DNA of 64,000 nucleotides from assembly GCA_903842455.1 (NCBI GenBank), contig CAIMLX010000254.1, forward strand, positions 24,236-88,235, given 5' to 3'. Positions 55,854-64,000 of this stretch are shown here, piece by piece; position 1 is the stretch's first letter, and every line of letters begins with the position of its first letter. A program made the position numbers and the translations under genes. The notes beneath the pieces were generated by a model. That model saw only the letters and a program-made list of their open reading frames with translations, did no database searches and was not told the origin of the DNA. The DNA is from an uncultured Hyphomicrobiales bacterium. Lineage in GTDB: Bacteria > Pseudomonadota > Alphaproteobacteria > Rhizobiales > Devosiaceae.

Positions 55854-57128
55854 ATGAAGCTCGAATCCGTCGCGCTCCATCATGGCTACACGGCCGAAGC
55901 GACCACCAAGGCCGCCGCCGTGCCGATCTACCAGACCACGTCGTACACCTTCGACGACACCAAGCACGGCGCCGACCTGTTCAACCTGGCGGTCCCCGGC
56001 AACATCTACACCCGCATCATGAACCCGACGACCGCCGTGCTCGAAGCGCGCGTCGCCGAGATGGAAGGCGGCATTGCCGGCCTCTGCGTCGCCTCCGGCA
56101 TGGCAGCCATCACCTACGCGATCCAGGCCATTGCCGGCGTCGGTGACAACATCGTTTCGATCAGCCAGCTCTACGGCGGCACCTACAACCTGTTCATGCA
56201 CTCGTTCCCGCGCCAGGGCATCGAGGTCCGCATGGCCGACCAGGCCGATTTCGAGGGCCTCGAGAAGCTCATCGACAAGAACACCAAGGCGGTGTTCTGC
56301 GAGTCGATCGGCAATCCGGCCGGCAACGTCGTCGATATCCAGCGCCTCGCCGAAATCGCCCATCGCCATGGCGTGCCGGTGATCGTCGACAATACCGTCG
56401 CCACCCCCTACCTCTGCAAGCCGTTCGAGTTCGGCGCCGATATCGTCGTCCACGCGCTTACCAAATATATCGGCGGCCACGGCAACTCGATCGGCGGCAT
56501 CATCGTCGATTCGGGCAAGTTCGACTGGAAGGCCAACAAGGACCGCTTCCCGATCCTCAACGAGCCCGATCCGTCCTACCACGGCGTCGTCTACACCGAG
56601 GCGCTCGGGCCGGCCGCCTATATCGGCCGCTGCCGCGTCGTGCCGCTGCGCAATACCGGCGCCGCGCTCTCGCCGCACAGCGCCTTCCTGTTCCTGATGG
56701 GCCTCGAAACCCTCGGCCTGCGCATGGAACGCCACTGCGAGAACGCCGAAAAGCTCGCCGCCTGGCTGAAGCAGCACCCCAAGATCAACTGGGTGAACTA
56801 CGCCCAGCTGCCCGACAGCAAGTATAACGCCACCGCCCAGAAGATCACCAAGGGCAAGGCGTCGGGCATTATCAGCTTCGGCATCAAGGGCGGCGCCGCG
56901 GCGGGCGGCCAGTTCATCGACGCCCTGCAGATGATCCTGCGGCTCGTCAACATCGGCGACGCCAAGTCGCTCGCCTGCCACCCGGCATCGACCACCCACC
57001 GCCAGCTCGGCCCCGAGGAACTCGCGAAAGCCGGCGTCTCCGAAGATCTGGTCCGCATCTCGGTGGGCATCGAGCACATCGACGACATCATCGCCGACGT
57101 CGAACAGGCCCTCGCAAAAGTCAGCTGA
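55854..57128 (+). CDS. metY: O-acetylhomoserine aminocarboxypropyltransferase/sulfhydrylase
   Basis: A 424-residue PLP enzyme of the Cys/Met metabolism family. It condenses O-acetylhomoserine with sulfide or methanethiol to make homocysteine or methionine. The PLP Lys lies in HALTKYIGGHG; SGMAAITYAI and YTRIMNPTTAVLEARVAEMEGG are family signatures. Length favours MetY over MetB. ATG 55854 has an AAGGGAG Shine-Dalgarno. Secure family; sulfur donor not certain. Confidence 0.95.
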   Translation: MKLESVALHHGYTAEATTKAAAVPIYQTTSYTFDDTKHGADLFNLAVPGNIYTRIMNPTTAVLEARVAEMEGGIAGLCVASGMAAITYAIQAIAGVGDNIVSISQLYGGTYNLFMHSFPRQGIEVRMADQADFEGLEKLIDKNTKAVFCESIGNPAGNVVDIQRLAEIAHRHGVPVIVDNTVATPYLCKPFEFGADIVVHALTKYIGGHGNSIGGIIVDSGKFDWKANKDRFPILNEPDPSYHGVVYTEALGPAAYIGRCRVVPLRNTGAALSPHSAFLFLMGLETLGLRMERHCENAEKLAAWLKQHPKINWVNYAQLPDSKYNATAQKITKGKASGIISFGIKGGAAAGGQFIDALQMILRLVNIGDAKSLACHPASTTHRQLGPEELAKAGVSEDLVRISVGIEHIDDIIADVEQALAKVS

Positions 57129-57170
57129 GGCTATCGAAGGGAGGCGGCCTCGTGCCGCCTCCACAGCCAT

Positions 57171-58019
57171 TCACCCAGCGATCCTCAGGATCGCCTGCGC
57201 TATCTGTGGGACGTCCGGCTCGGCCAGTTCGTGCCCGGTCCCACGCAGCACCAGCAGTTCCGCCTGTCGCACGCTCGCCACGGTTGTCTCCGCCGCGCGC
57301 ACCGAAATCACCGGATCGTCGCTACCATGGATGACGAGGACCGGCATCCGCAGGTCACCGACCGCCAGCCCCGGCTTCACCGCTCCCGCCAGCATCGCGT
57401 GGTTGAACGCACTGTGCATGCTGCTGGTACGGGACAGCTCCAGTTCGATGCGTGCCAGGCTCGCGTCACGATCGAATGGCCGGCCGGGCCCTGCACTCAA
57501 CTCCGCTATGCCGAGCATGAAGCGGGTAACCTCTCGCCGGTCAGACCAGTCGAGCGCCGACATGGTCCCGAAATGCTGAATCAGTTCAGGGGCGAGGCCC
57601 TCGCCGGCATACGCGACACCCAGCGGCTCCGCCGCGATCAGCGTCAGCGTCGCCACCCGCTCCGGATGCGCGAGCGCTGCGATCTGCCCCACATACCCGC
57701 CTAGCGACATGCCGACGAGGTGCGCCGCCTCCACTCCATAGGCATCCAGGACCGCGATGAGGTCTTCGGCGAGGTCGTGGACGTCGTAGGCCACTTCGCC
57801 TGGCGGGCTGGTCGTCGATCGGCCCGTGTCACGATGGTCGAAGCGGATCACCCGATAGCCGCCCGCGGCAAGAGCCAGCATCAATGTCTCGGGCCACCAC
57901 ACCATCGATGCGGTAGCCCCCATTGCCAGCAGCATGGTGCCCCGGACGTCCTCGCCCCATGCTTCGGTTGCCAGCACCGCCCCATCTGTCGGCACCATCC
58001 GCTGTTCGGTCGCGGGCAT
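57171..58019 (-). CDS. Alpha/beta hydrolase under TetR control
   Basis: A 282-residue alpha/beta hydrolase. The nucleophile elbow is LVGMSLGGYVG (Ser in GMSLG), an Asp lies in VIHGSDDPVI, and the catalytic His in LRGTGHELAEPD. The N-terminal GATASMVWWPE and FDHRDTGRST blocks resemble esterases and C-C or epoxide hydrolase relatives. A 30-bp palindrome stands 23 bases before its start and the upstream gene encodes a TetR regulator on the same strand, so it is probably the regulated gene. I chose ATG 58019; the longer upstream extension covers the operator. Confidence 0.88.
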   Translation of the reverse strand: MPATEQRMVPTDGAVLATEAWGEDVRGTMLLAMGATASMVWWPETLMLALAAGGYRVIRFDHRDTGRSTTSPPGEVAYDVHDLAEDLIAVLDAYGVEAAHLVGMSLGGYVGQIAALAHPERVATLTLIAAEPLGVAYAGEGLAPELIQHFGTMSALDWSDRREVTRFMLGIAELSAGPGRPFDRDASLARIELELSRTSSMHSAFNHAMLAGAVKPGLAVGDLRMPVLVIHGSDDPVISVRAAETTVASVRQAELLVLRGTGHELAEPDVPQIAQAILRIAG

Positions 58020-58041
58020 CGCTTTGCCTCCATCCACAAAT

Positions 58042-58071
58042 AATTTATAACCTACACGTCGGTTATAAATT
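58042..58071. promoter_or_regulatory. 30-bp palindromic operator upstream of the hydrolase gene
   Basis: AATTTATAACC and GGTTATAAATT are perfect reverse complements around an eight-base spacer. The A+T-rich dyad stands out in a high-GC genome and lies between the TetR gene stop and the hydrolase start, the likely binding site of that TetR protein. Confidence 0.8.
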
Positions 58072-58084
58072 GAGCGCGTGATTG

Positions 58085-58636
58085 TCAATCCCGCAGGTTG
58101 TCGAGCGCCCACCGAAGCCGGCCCAGGATCAGGTCCGATAGTCCGGCTTCCCGGTTCGATGCGGCCCATTGCATGCTGCCGCCGGCGATTATGGCGTGCA
58201 GGTGTATAGCCAGGTCCGCCCGCCGGTTCGACTCGGGCAGCCGCTGGGCGATGGCCTCCTGCACCAGTGCATAACGTTGCCCGGCCAGCATCCTCAGCCT
58301 GGGGTTATCCGTCTCCAGCGCGGCTATCACCACATGCAGCGAAAACCCCTCGCCCGTCCCCATGCTGCTGACGATCCGCTCGAGAAACTGCCACAGCGCC
58401 GCTTTCCCCTGATCTTGCGGCAGGCTATCGAGCCAGGCACGCGTCTGCGCCACCTGATGCTCGGCCATGCGAAAGAGGATCGCCTCACGGTCGCCGAACC
58501 TCTGGATCAGCGTGGCGCGCGACAGCCCTACATGCCTCGCAATATCGGAGAGCGTGAAGCCGGTACCCTCCTGGCCCAGAACCTCGAGCGCGGCGGTCAG
58601 GACTGCGTCGTCTGAGACTGTCTTGGGGCGGGGCAT
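58085..58636 (-). CDS. TetR/AcrR-family regulator
   Basis: A 183-residue regulator. The helix-turn-helix reads PRPKTVSDDAVLTAALEVLGQEGTGFTLSDIARHVGLSRATLIQRFGDREAIL (residues 2-54). The C-domain is helical. The start is ATG 58636 (MPRPKTV); an ATG six codons upstream is an alternative. It is on the same strand as, and upstream of, the hydrolase gene, with the palindromic operator in the gap. The ligand is unknown, perhaps a hydrolase substrate. Confidence 0.88.
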   Translation of the reverse strand: MPRPKTVSDDAVLTAALEVLGQEGTGFTLSDIARHVGLSRATLIQRFGDREAILFRMAEHQVAQTRAWLDSLPQDQGKAALWQFLERIVSSMGTGEGFSLHVVIAALETDNPRLRMLAGQRYALVQEAIAQRLPESNRRADLAIHLHAIIAGGSMQWAASNREAGLSDLILGRLRWALDNLRD

Positions 58637-58771
58637 CGCAAACTCCGGGGGCACTGCTCGCCCCCGAACTGCTAGTCAGTTTCATCCCGTGCGGCAATGA
58701 CCCGTGTCTCGATCATCGGCCGCGACGAGGCCGGACTGGCCAGTGCCACCGCCCCCGGGGTCTCCGGTCCG

Positions 58772-59023
58772 CTACTTCTCACCCTTGGGTGCTGGCTGCG
58801 CCGTCGGGCCGCTCGGGCCGGGCGCCACGCTTTCGGCATTCGCGATGCACGGAAACACGTTGTTGCCCTGCGCATCCACCGTCGGGTGATAGCCATCGAG
58901 GCATGAGGCCTCGATCGGCAGGTTGCGGTACTTGAACGGCTCTTCCTTTTCCGCCGCGAGTGCCGAAAGCACCGGGGCCACCAGCAGCAGGGCTGCTACG
59001 CCGATCCGCGCCAATCCGTGCAT
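58772..59023 (-). CDS. Small secreted protein, hypothetical
   Basis: An 83-residue protein with a clear Sec signal peptide (IGVAALLLVAPVLSALA-AEK, residues 7-24). The mature chain has only two Cys (IEASCLDGYHP and NVFPCIANAE), which could form one disulfide, and a proline-rich tail. It is not recognised. Real coding is supported by the signal peptide and composition. Confidence 0.65.
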   Translation of the reverse strand: MHGLARIGVAALLLVAPVLSALAAEKEEPFKYRNLPIEASCLDGYHPTVDAQGNNVFPCIANAESVAPGPSGPTAQPAPKGEK

Positions 59024-59197
59024 GTCATTCCTCCCCGGGCGGGTTCGAGCCTCTGCCCCTGCCCCAGTGTGCCGCCCGCCGCCATGAACTCCGGGTGAAC
59101 CATCGCTTGCGCTGGATCAACCGGCCATCGTCGATCGGTGCTTGAACTCGCCCACCAGGCGGACGACATCCACCGCACGCCCACCGAAAGCCCACCC

Positions 59198-59656
59198 ATG
59201 ACCACGCCCACCGGCCCGCGCCTCCACCCCACCGGCCGCCTCATCCCGGCCGAACTCGATGAAGCCATGGTTGCCGCTGTCGTGCAGGATTTCTACGCGA
59301 AGGCGCGCGCCGACGAGCTTATCGGCCCGGTATTCAACCGGGTGATCCCGGAGGCGCAGTGGCCGCACCACATCGCCACCATCACCGATTTCTGGAGTTC
59401 CATGCTGCTCGGCACCGGCCGCTACATGGGGCGCCCGATGCCAAAACACCTCGCCATCCCCGAACTCACCGATGCCCACTTCGCCCGCTGGCTAAAGCTC
59501 TTCCGCGACACGGCCGAGGCGCACTGCCCCGAAGATGTCGCTGCCCTCTTCGTCGACCGCGCCCAGCGCATCGCCTGGAATTTTCGCCTCCGCATCGCCC
59601 AGTTCCGCGGACAGGACCCGCAGGCGATACGCCCGCAGCGAGCGGGCGAGGAGTAG
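59198..59656 (+). CDS. Group III truncated haemoglobin
   Basis: A 152-residue truncated globin of group III. Family marks are FYAKARADELIGPVFN, WPHHIATITDFWSSMLLGTGRYMGRPMPKHLAIP, with the proximal His in PKHLAIP, and the WLKLFRDTAEAH helix. Group III globins bind oxygen or NO; the function is often unknown. The start at 59198 (MTTPTGPRLHPTG) agrees with the family. Confidence 0.92.
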   Translation: MTTPTGPRLHPTGRLIPAELDEAMVAAVVQDFYAKARADELIGPVFNRVIPEAQWPHHIATITDFWSSMLLGTGRYMGRPMPKHLAIPELTDAHFARWLKLFRDTAEAHCPEDVAALFVDRAQRIAWNFRLRIAQFRGQDPQAIRPQRAGEE

Positions 59657-59681
59657 TCAGGCTAAGGGCGGCGGCTCGGCG

Positions 59682-60272
59682 TCAGAAGGGGTTCCAGGTC
59701 GGCTCCTGGGTGAACTTCAGGTAGCCGACATTGACGCCGAGGCGGGCGCCGACGCCGGAGCGGATGGGCACCATGACGACGTCGCCGTACTTGAGAACCG
59801 TCATGCCGAGGCCGCCGATGCCGTAGGCAGAGCCGTCGACGCCGGGATAGCGGCCGAAGACGTCGGAGACCGAGTTGAGGTTGTAGATCAGCATCATGAC
59901 CTTGGAGCCATCGCCGCCGAAATCGAAGCCGAGGGTCGGGCCCTGCCAGTAGAGCGGGTGCTCGCCCTGGTTGCGGGTGTACATCCGGCCTTCGCCGTAG
60001 CGGGCGCCGGCGAAAATGGCGCCCGAGCCTTCCTCGCCGAGGATGTAGGCGTTGGGCAGGCCGAACTGGCTGACGGCGCGCTCGACCAGCGAGGCGAGCC
60101 CCTGGGCGACGCCGCCGAAGAACTCGCCGCCCGTATCGATCAGTTCGTCACCCGAGAAGGTGTCGGAGACCGAGCCCTCCTGGGCCTGAACGAGTGTGGG
60201 GGTGAGCACCAGCGTTGCGGCAGTCATCAGCACGAAAGTCGCGAGGATGATGTAGACCATGCGGTTGAGCAT
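59682..60272 (-). CDS. eipA: Envelope integrity protein EipA (DUF1134)
   Basis: A 196-residue DUF1134 protein with an N-terminal signal or membrane segment (MVYIILATFVLMTAATLVLTPTLVQA). The core includes SQFGLPNAYILGEEGSGAIFAGARYGEGRMYTRNQGEHPLYWQGPTLGFDFGGDGSKVMMLIYNL, conserved in Brucella EipA, a periplasmic barrel protein needed for cell envelope integrity. ATG 60272 is preferred over ATG 60302 because the signal sequence begins there. It is divergent from the YHS-domain gene. Confidence 0.92.
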   Translation of the reverse strand: MLNRMVYIILATFVLMTAATLVLTPTLVQAQEGSVSDTFSGDELIDTGGEFFGGVAQGLASLVERAVSQFGLPNAYILGEEGSGAIFAGARYGEGRMYTRNQGEHPLYWQGPTLGFDFGGDGSKVMMLIYNLNSVSDVFGRYPGVDGSAYGIGGLGMTVLKYGDVVMVPIRSGVGARLGVNVGYLKFTQEPTWNPF

Positions 60273-60375
60273 TCGGGCACTCCGGACTTGATCGGCGTCC
60301 ATTTACGCGCTGCTTACCCCGGGGTGGGTAAGCTGGCGCCCAAGACCGCCTGTGGAACTCCCAGGCTAGGCCTTC

Positions 60376-62138
<1,763 letters not shown>

Positions 62139-62175
62139 CTAGGGCAGAGGCACGGTTGCAGCTAGGCTGCGCAAA

Positions 62176-62880
62176 ATGATTCGACTGGCCGGAGTGCAAG
62201 CAGGAATGGCGGATTTCATCGAGCTCAAGGCGACGGACCTGGCCGCAATGCTGTGCTCGCGCGTGTGCCATGACCTGATCAATCCGGTGGGGGCGATCGG
62301 CAACGGGCTCGAAGTGCTGGCCGACCCGACCCAGTCGGCGATGGCCGACGGGGCGCAGGAACTCATCGTCAACGCCACCCGGCAGGCGCGGGCCAAGCTG
62401 GAATTCGCCCGGCTGGCCTACGGCGCAAGCTCGACGGCCGGCACGGATTTCGACACGCGCGAGTGCGAGCGGGTGGCCAAGCTGCTGTTCGAGGTCGAAA
62501 AGGCCGAGCTCGACTGGCAGGTGCCGCTGATCCTTCTGCCCAAGCACAAGGCGAAGCTCATGATGAACATGCTGCTGATCGCCGCGATGGCGGTGCCGCG
62601 CGGTGGCGTGGTGACGGCGAAGGTGGAAGGCCCAGCGGGGAGCGAGGTGTTCACCTTCATCTCCAAGTCCGACCCGGAAAAGCGGCAGAAGACGCTGATG
62701 CCGTCAGGTGTCGAGGGTCTGCTGTCGGGATCTCCCGAAGGCGGCGTGGACGCGCGGGGCATCCAGCCGTTCTACACCGGCATCCTGGCGCGGATGACCG
62801 ACATGGAAATCAGCATCGCGGTCGAAGGCGACACCTTCACCTTCAGCGCCACGCCCAAGGCGGTCGAAGCCGCCGCCTGA
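62176..62880 (+). CDS. chpT: Histidine phosphotransferase ChpT
   Basis: A protein of 224-234 residues. The dimerisation/phosphoacceptor helix reads DLAAMLCSRVCHDLINPVGAIGNGLEVL, with the phosphorylated His in CHDL (H32 from the first ATG, H22 from ATG 62206). The C-terminal region is a degenerate histidine-kinase-like fold that does not bind ATP. ChpT relays phosphate from CckA to CtrA and CpdR. In this window it stands about 7 kb from ctrA, as in other Rhizobiales. No kinase gene is visible. Confidence 0.93.
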   Translation: MIRLAGVQAGMADFIELKATDLAAMLCSRVCHDLINPVGAIGNGLEVLADPTQSAMADGAQELIVNATRQARAKLEFARLAYGASSTAGTDFDTRECERVAKLLFEVEKAELDWQVPLILLPKHKAKLMMNMLLIAAMAVPRGGVVTAKVEGPAGSEVFTFISKSDPEKRQKTLMPSGVEGLLSGSPEGGVDARGIQPFYTGILARMTDMEISIAVEGDTFTFSATPKAVEAAA

Positions 62881-63178
62881 TCTGCGAAGCGGGTGGGTGG
62901 CGAGGGGCGGCAGCGTGATCCTGTAGCCACCTCGCGCCGGCGGACAGCCGAGCGCGGCAGCTGCGGGAGGCCGACGAACTGTGGTTTTGCGGCGTTCCTG
63001 AAGGATTTCTGCCGCTTTTGTTCGTGTCTCGCGGGTTTTCGGCGGGCAGTTTGTACCAGAATGGTGCGCCTGCCCCGGCCTGGCTCGATGCGGCCCCGCT
63101 AATTGCCTGAAAAATCATGCCCTAGCGGGCACTTATGGTTTTCGAGGCGTAAATTATCTGTGGCCAATTCGTGGCGAC
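62881..63178. other. 298-base gap, no gene recognised
   Basis: No convincing coding frame or RNA family. The part from about 63100 is A+T-richer and leads into the flp promoter copy. Confidence 0.4.
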
Positions 63179-63248
63179 CTCACAACTTACCCTTAGCCCG
63201 GCCTGTGCATAGTGAGCCTCACCAGATGCTCAGGAGGCTTGGTTAGAC
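63179..63248 (+). promoter_or_regulatory. Upstream region of flp pilin gene 1 (duplicated element)
   Basis: CTCACAACTTACCCTTAGCC...CATAGTGAGCC and AGGAGG (63232-63237) are shared with the second copy at 63611-63673, so the promoter and Shine-Dalgarno belong to the duplicated unit. Confidence 0.55.
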
Positions 63249-63416
63249 ATGGTTGCTAAGTTCATCAACGACGAATCCGGCGCTACCGCCATCGAATACG
63301 GCCTGATCGCCGCCCTGATCGCCGTCGGCATCATTGCCGCCGCGACTACCCTCGGCGGCGGCCTGTCCGGCCTGTTCAACAAGATCTCGACCAAGCTGAA
63401 CGTTACCGTTCCCTGA
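63249..63416 (+). CDS. flp: Flp/Fap-type pilin subunit 1
   Basis: A 55-residue prepilin: MVAKFINDESGATAIEYGLIAALIAVGIIAAATTLGG... The type IVb pattern G-ATAIEYGL with a Glu at the fifth position after the cleaved Gly marks processing by a TadV/CpaA prepilin peptidase, followed by the hydrophobic assembly helix. The gene is below typical length cut-offs. The AGGAGG site is 11 bases before the ATG. A stem-loop GGGGCGACGC-CGGT-GCGTCGCCCC (63434-63457) follows. Confidence 0.93.
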   Translation: MVAKFINDESGATAIEYGLIAALIAVGIIAAATTLGGGLSGLFNKISTKLNVTVP

Positions 63417-63610
63417 TCGACCCGGTTGGTTTCGGGGCGACGCCGGTGCGTCGCCCCGCACCGACATCCCCTGCCGCTTCGAACCCCGGTTCGAGGCGTT
63501 TTTGCTGTTTCCGGCATCCGTCGCAGTGATGCATTTGCCCTCCCCCCTGGAGCCGGCCAGTCGGGCATGGTTCCCAAGGCATGAAGTTCGCCGCCCAAGT
63601 GCGATGCGAT

Positions 63611-63673
63611 CTCACAACGTGCCCTTAGCCTGTGCGGTCCATAGTGGGCCTACCAATCGCACAGGAGGCTTGG
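63611..63673 (+). promoter_or_regulatory. Upstream region of flp pilin gene 2 (duplicated element)
   Basis: Copy of the region at 63179-63248: CTCACAACGTGCCCTTAGCC...CATAGTGGGCC and AGGAGG (63663-63668). Differences include the base changes that removed the ATG present in copy 1. Confidence 0.55.
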
Positions 63674-63847
63674 TTGAATACTGTAGCTAAGTTCATCGAC
63701 GACGAATCGGGCGCCACCGCCATCGAATACGGCCTGATTGCCGCGCTCATCGCTGTCGGCATCATTGCCGCCGCGACGACCCTCGGCGGTGGGCTCTCGG
63801 GCCTGTTCAACAAGATCTCGACCAAGCTGGACGTCACCGTCCCCTGA
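63674..63847 (+). CDS. flp: Flp/Fap-type pilin subunit 2 (TTG start)
   Basis: A 57-residue paralogue nearly identical to the first pilin (INDE to IDDE, NVTVP to DVTVP). The base run aligned with copy 1's start codon reads ACT, so the ATG is gone. The nearest in-frame start is TTG 63674 (MNTVAKFIDDESG), five bases after AGGAGG. An ATG at 63632 would add 14 non-conserved residues ahead of the Shine-Dalgarno. The mature pilin region is intact. A GTTCGGGGC...GCCCCGAAC stem-loop follows. Tad pili need only small amounts of minor pilin, so the weak start may be functional. Confidence 0.88.
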   Translation: MNTVAKFIDDESGATAIEYGLIAALIAVGIIAAATTLGGGLSGLFNKISTKLDVTVP

Positions 63848-64000
63848 TCGACACCATCGGGTTCGGGGCGATGCCGCTGCATTGCCCCGAACCCGGCTTT
63901 CGACCCTGTATTGTCGCGACTCCGTGTCGTGGTTGGGGTCGGCACCAGAGGCGTCCTGCAAAAAATGCCGGGACAGGCGCCGAGTAACCCTGCGCTAACC

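Overview
The window is a high-GC, gene-dense stretch of an alphaproteobacterial chromosome, most likely from the Hyphomicrobiales and probably Devosia or a close relative. This placement rests on the gene set: ctrA, chpT, sciP and flbD cell-cycle and flagellar regulators, a CtrA-type TTAA-N7-TTAA box, GANTC (CcrM) sites, a GTTC-N7-GTTC LexA box, DUF763, EipA/DUF1134 and Flp pilins. The genus is an inference. I see no rRNA, tRNA, CRISPR array, insertion sequence or prophage.

Region by region. 1-5600: end of a sugar-acid catabolic operon (partial ABC ATPase, three consecutive enolase-superfamily dehydratases including a D-mannonate dehydratase, and an RraA-type protein) closed by a terminator. 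5.6-8.7 kb: MAPEG protein divergent from a TetR regulator, a structured gap, and DUF763. 8.7-15.5 kb: a sugar ABC importer (binding protein and two permeases) in one operon with a GH84 O-GlcNAcase homologue and a GNAT resembling the C-terminal domain of animal O-GlcNAcase; a GntR regulator and a SIS-domain protein run divergently. 15.5-19.3 kb: elongation factor P with EpmA and EpmB, and a DapA-family gene coupled to epmB. 19.5-22.2 kb: UdgX-type uracil-DNA glycosylase and a radical SAM DNA-repair protein behind a LexA box. 22.4-32.5 kb: mixed metabolism: dioxygenase, PIG-V-like mannosyltransferase, ECF sigma factor with a VWA membrane protein, XRE regulator, oxidoreductase, frameshifted ATP-grasp gene, mnmA.

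32.7-44.5 kb: flagellar cluster (fliK, flgD; fliF-fliG-fliH-fliN-flbD-flhA) with sciP inside it. fliK is preceded by a sigma-54 promoter that FlbD could activate. 44.6-51.1 kb: accessory genes, including a TetR/DUF6326 pair with two clear operators and a PRC-barrel protein with ten heptapeptide repeats. 51.1-55.4 kb: a miniature rod-like flagellar protein, fliJ, fliI and divergent ctrA, with CtrA and CcrM sites between fliI and ctrA. 55.5-64 kb: orphan ParD-like antitoxin, O-acetylhomoserine sulfhydrylase, TetR-hydrolase pair with a long palindromic operator, group III truncated haemoglobin, eipA, YHS protein, UDP-galactopyranose mutase, chpT, and a tandem duplication of Flp pilin genes.

Two themes tie the window together. 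First, much of the CtrA pathway (ChpT feeding phosphate to CtrA, SciP restraining CtrA, FlbD and flagellar and pilus outputs) lies within about 31 kb. Second, there are several carbohydrate-scavenging modules, the most striking being the split O-GlcNAcase/acetyltransferase transport operon.
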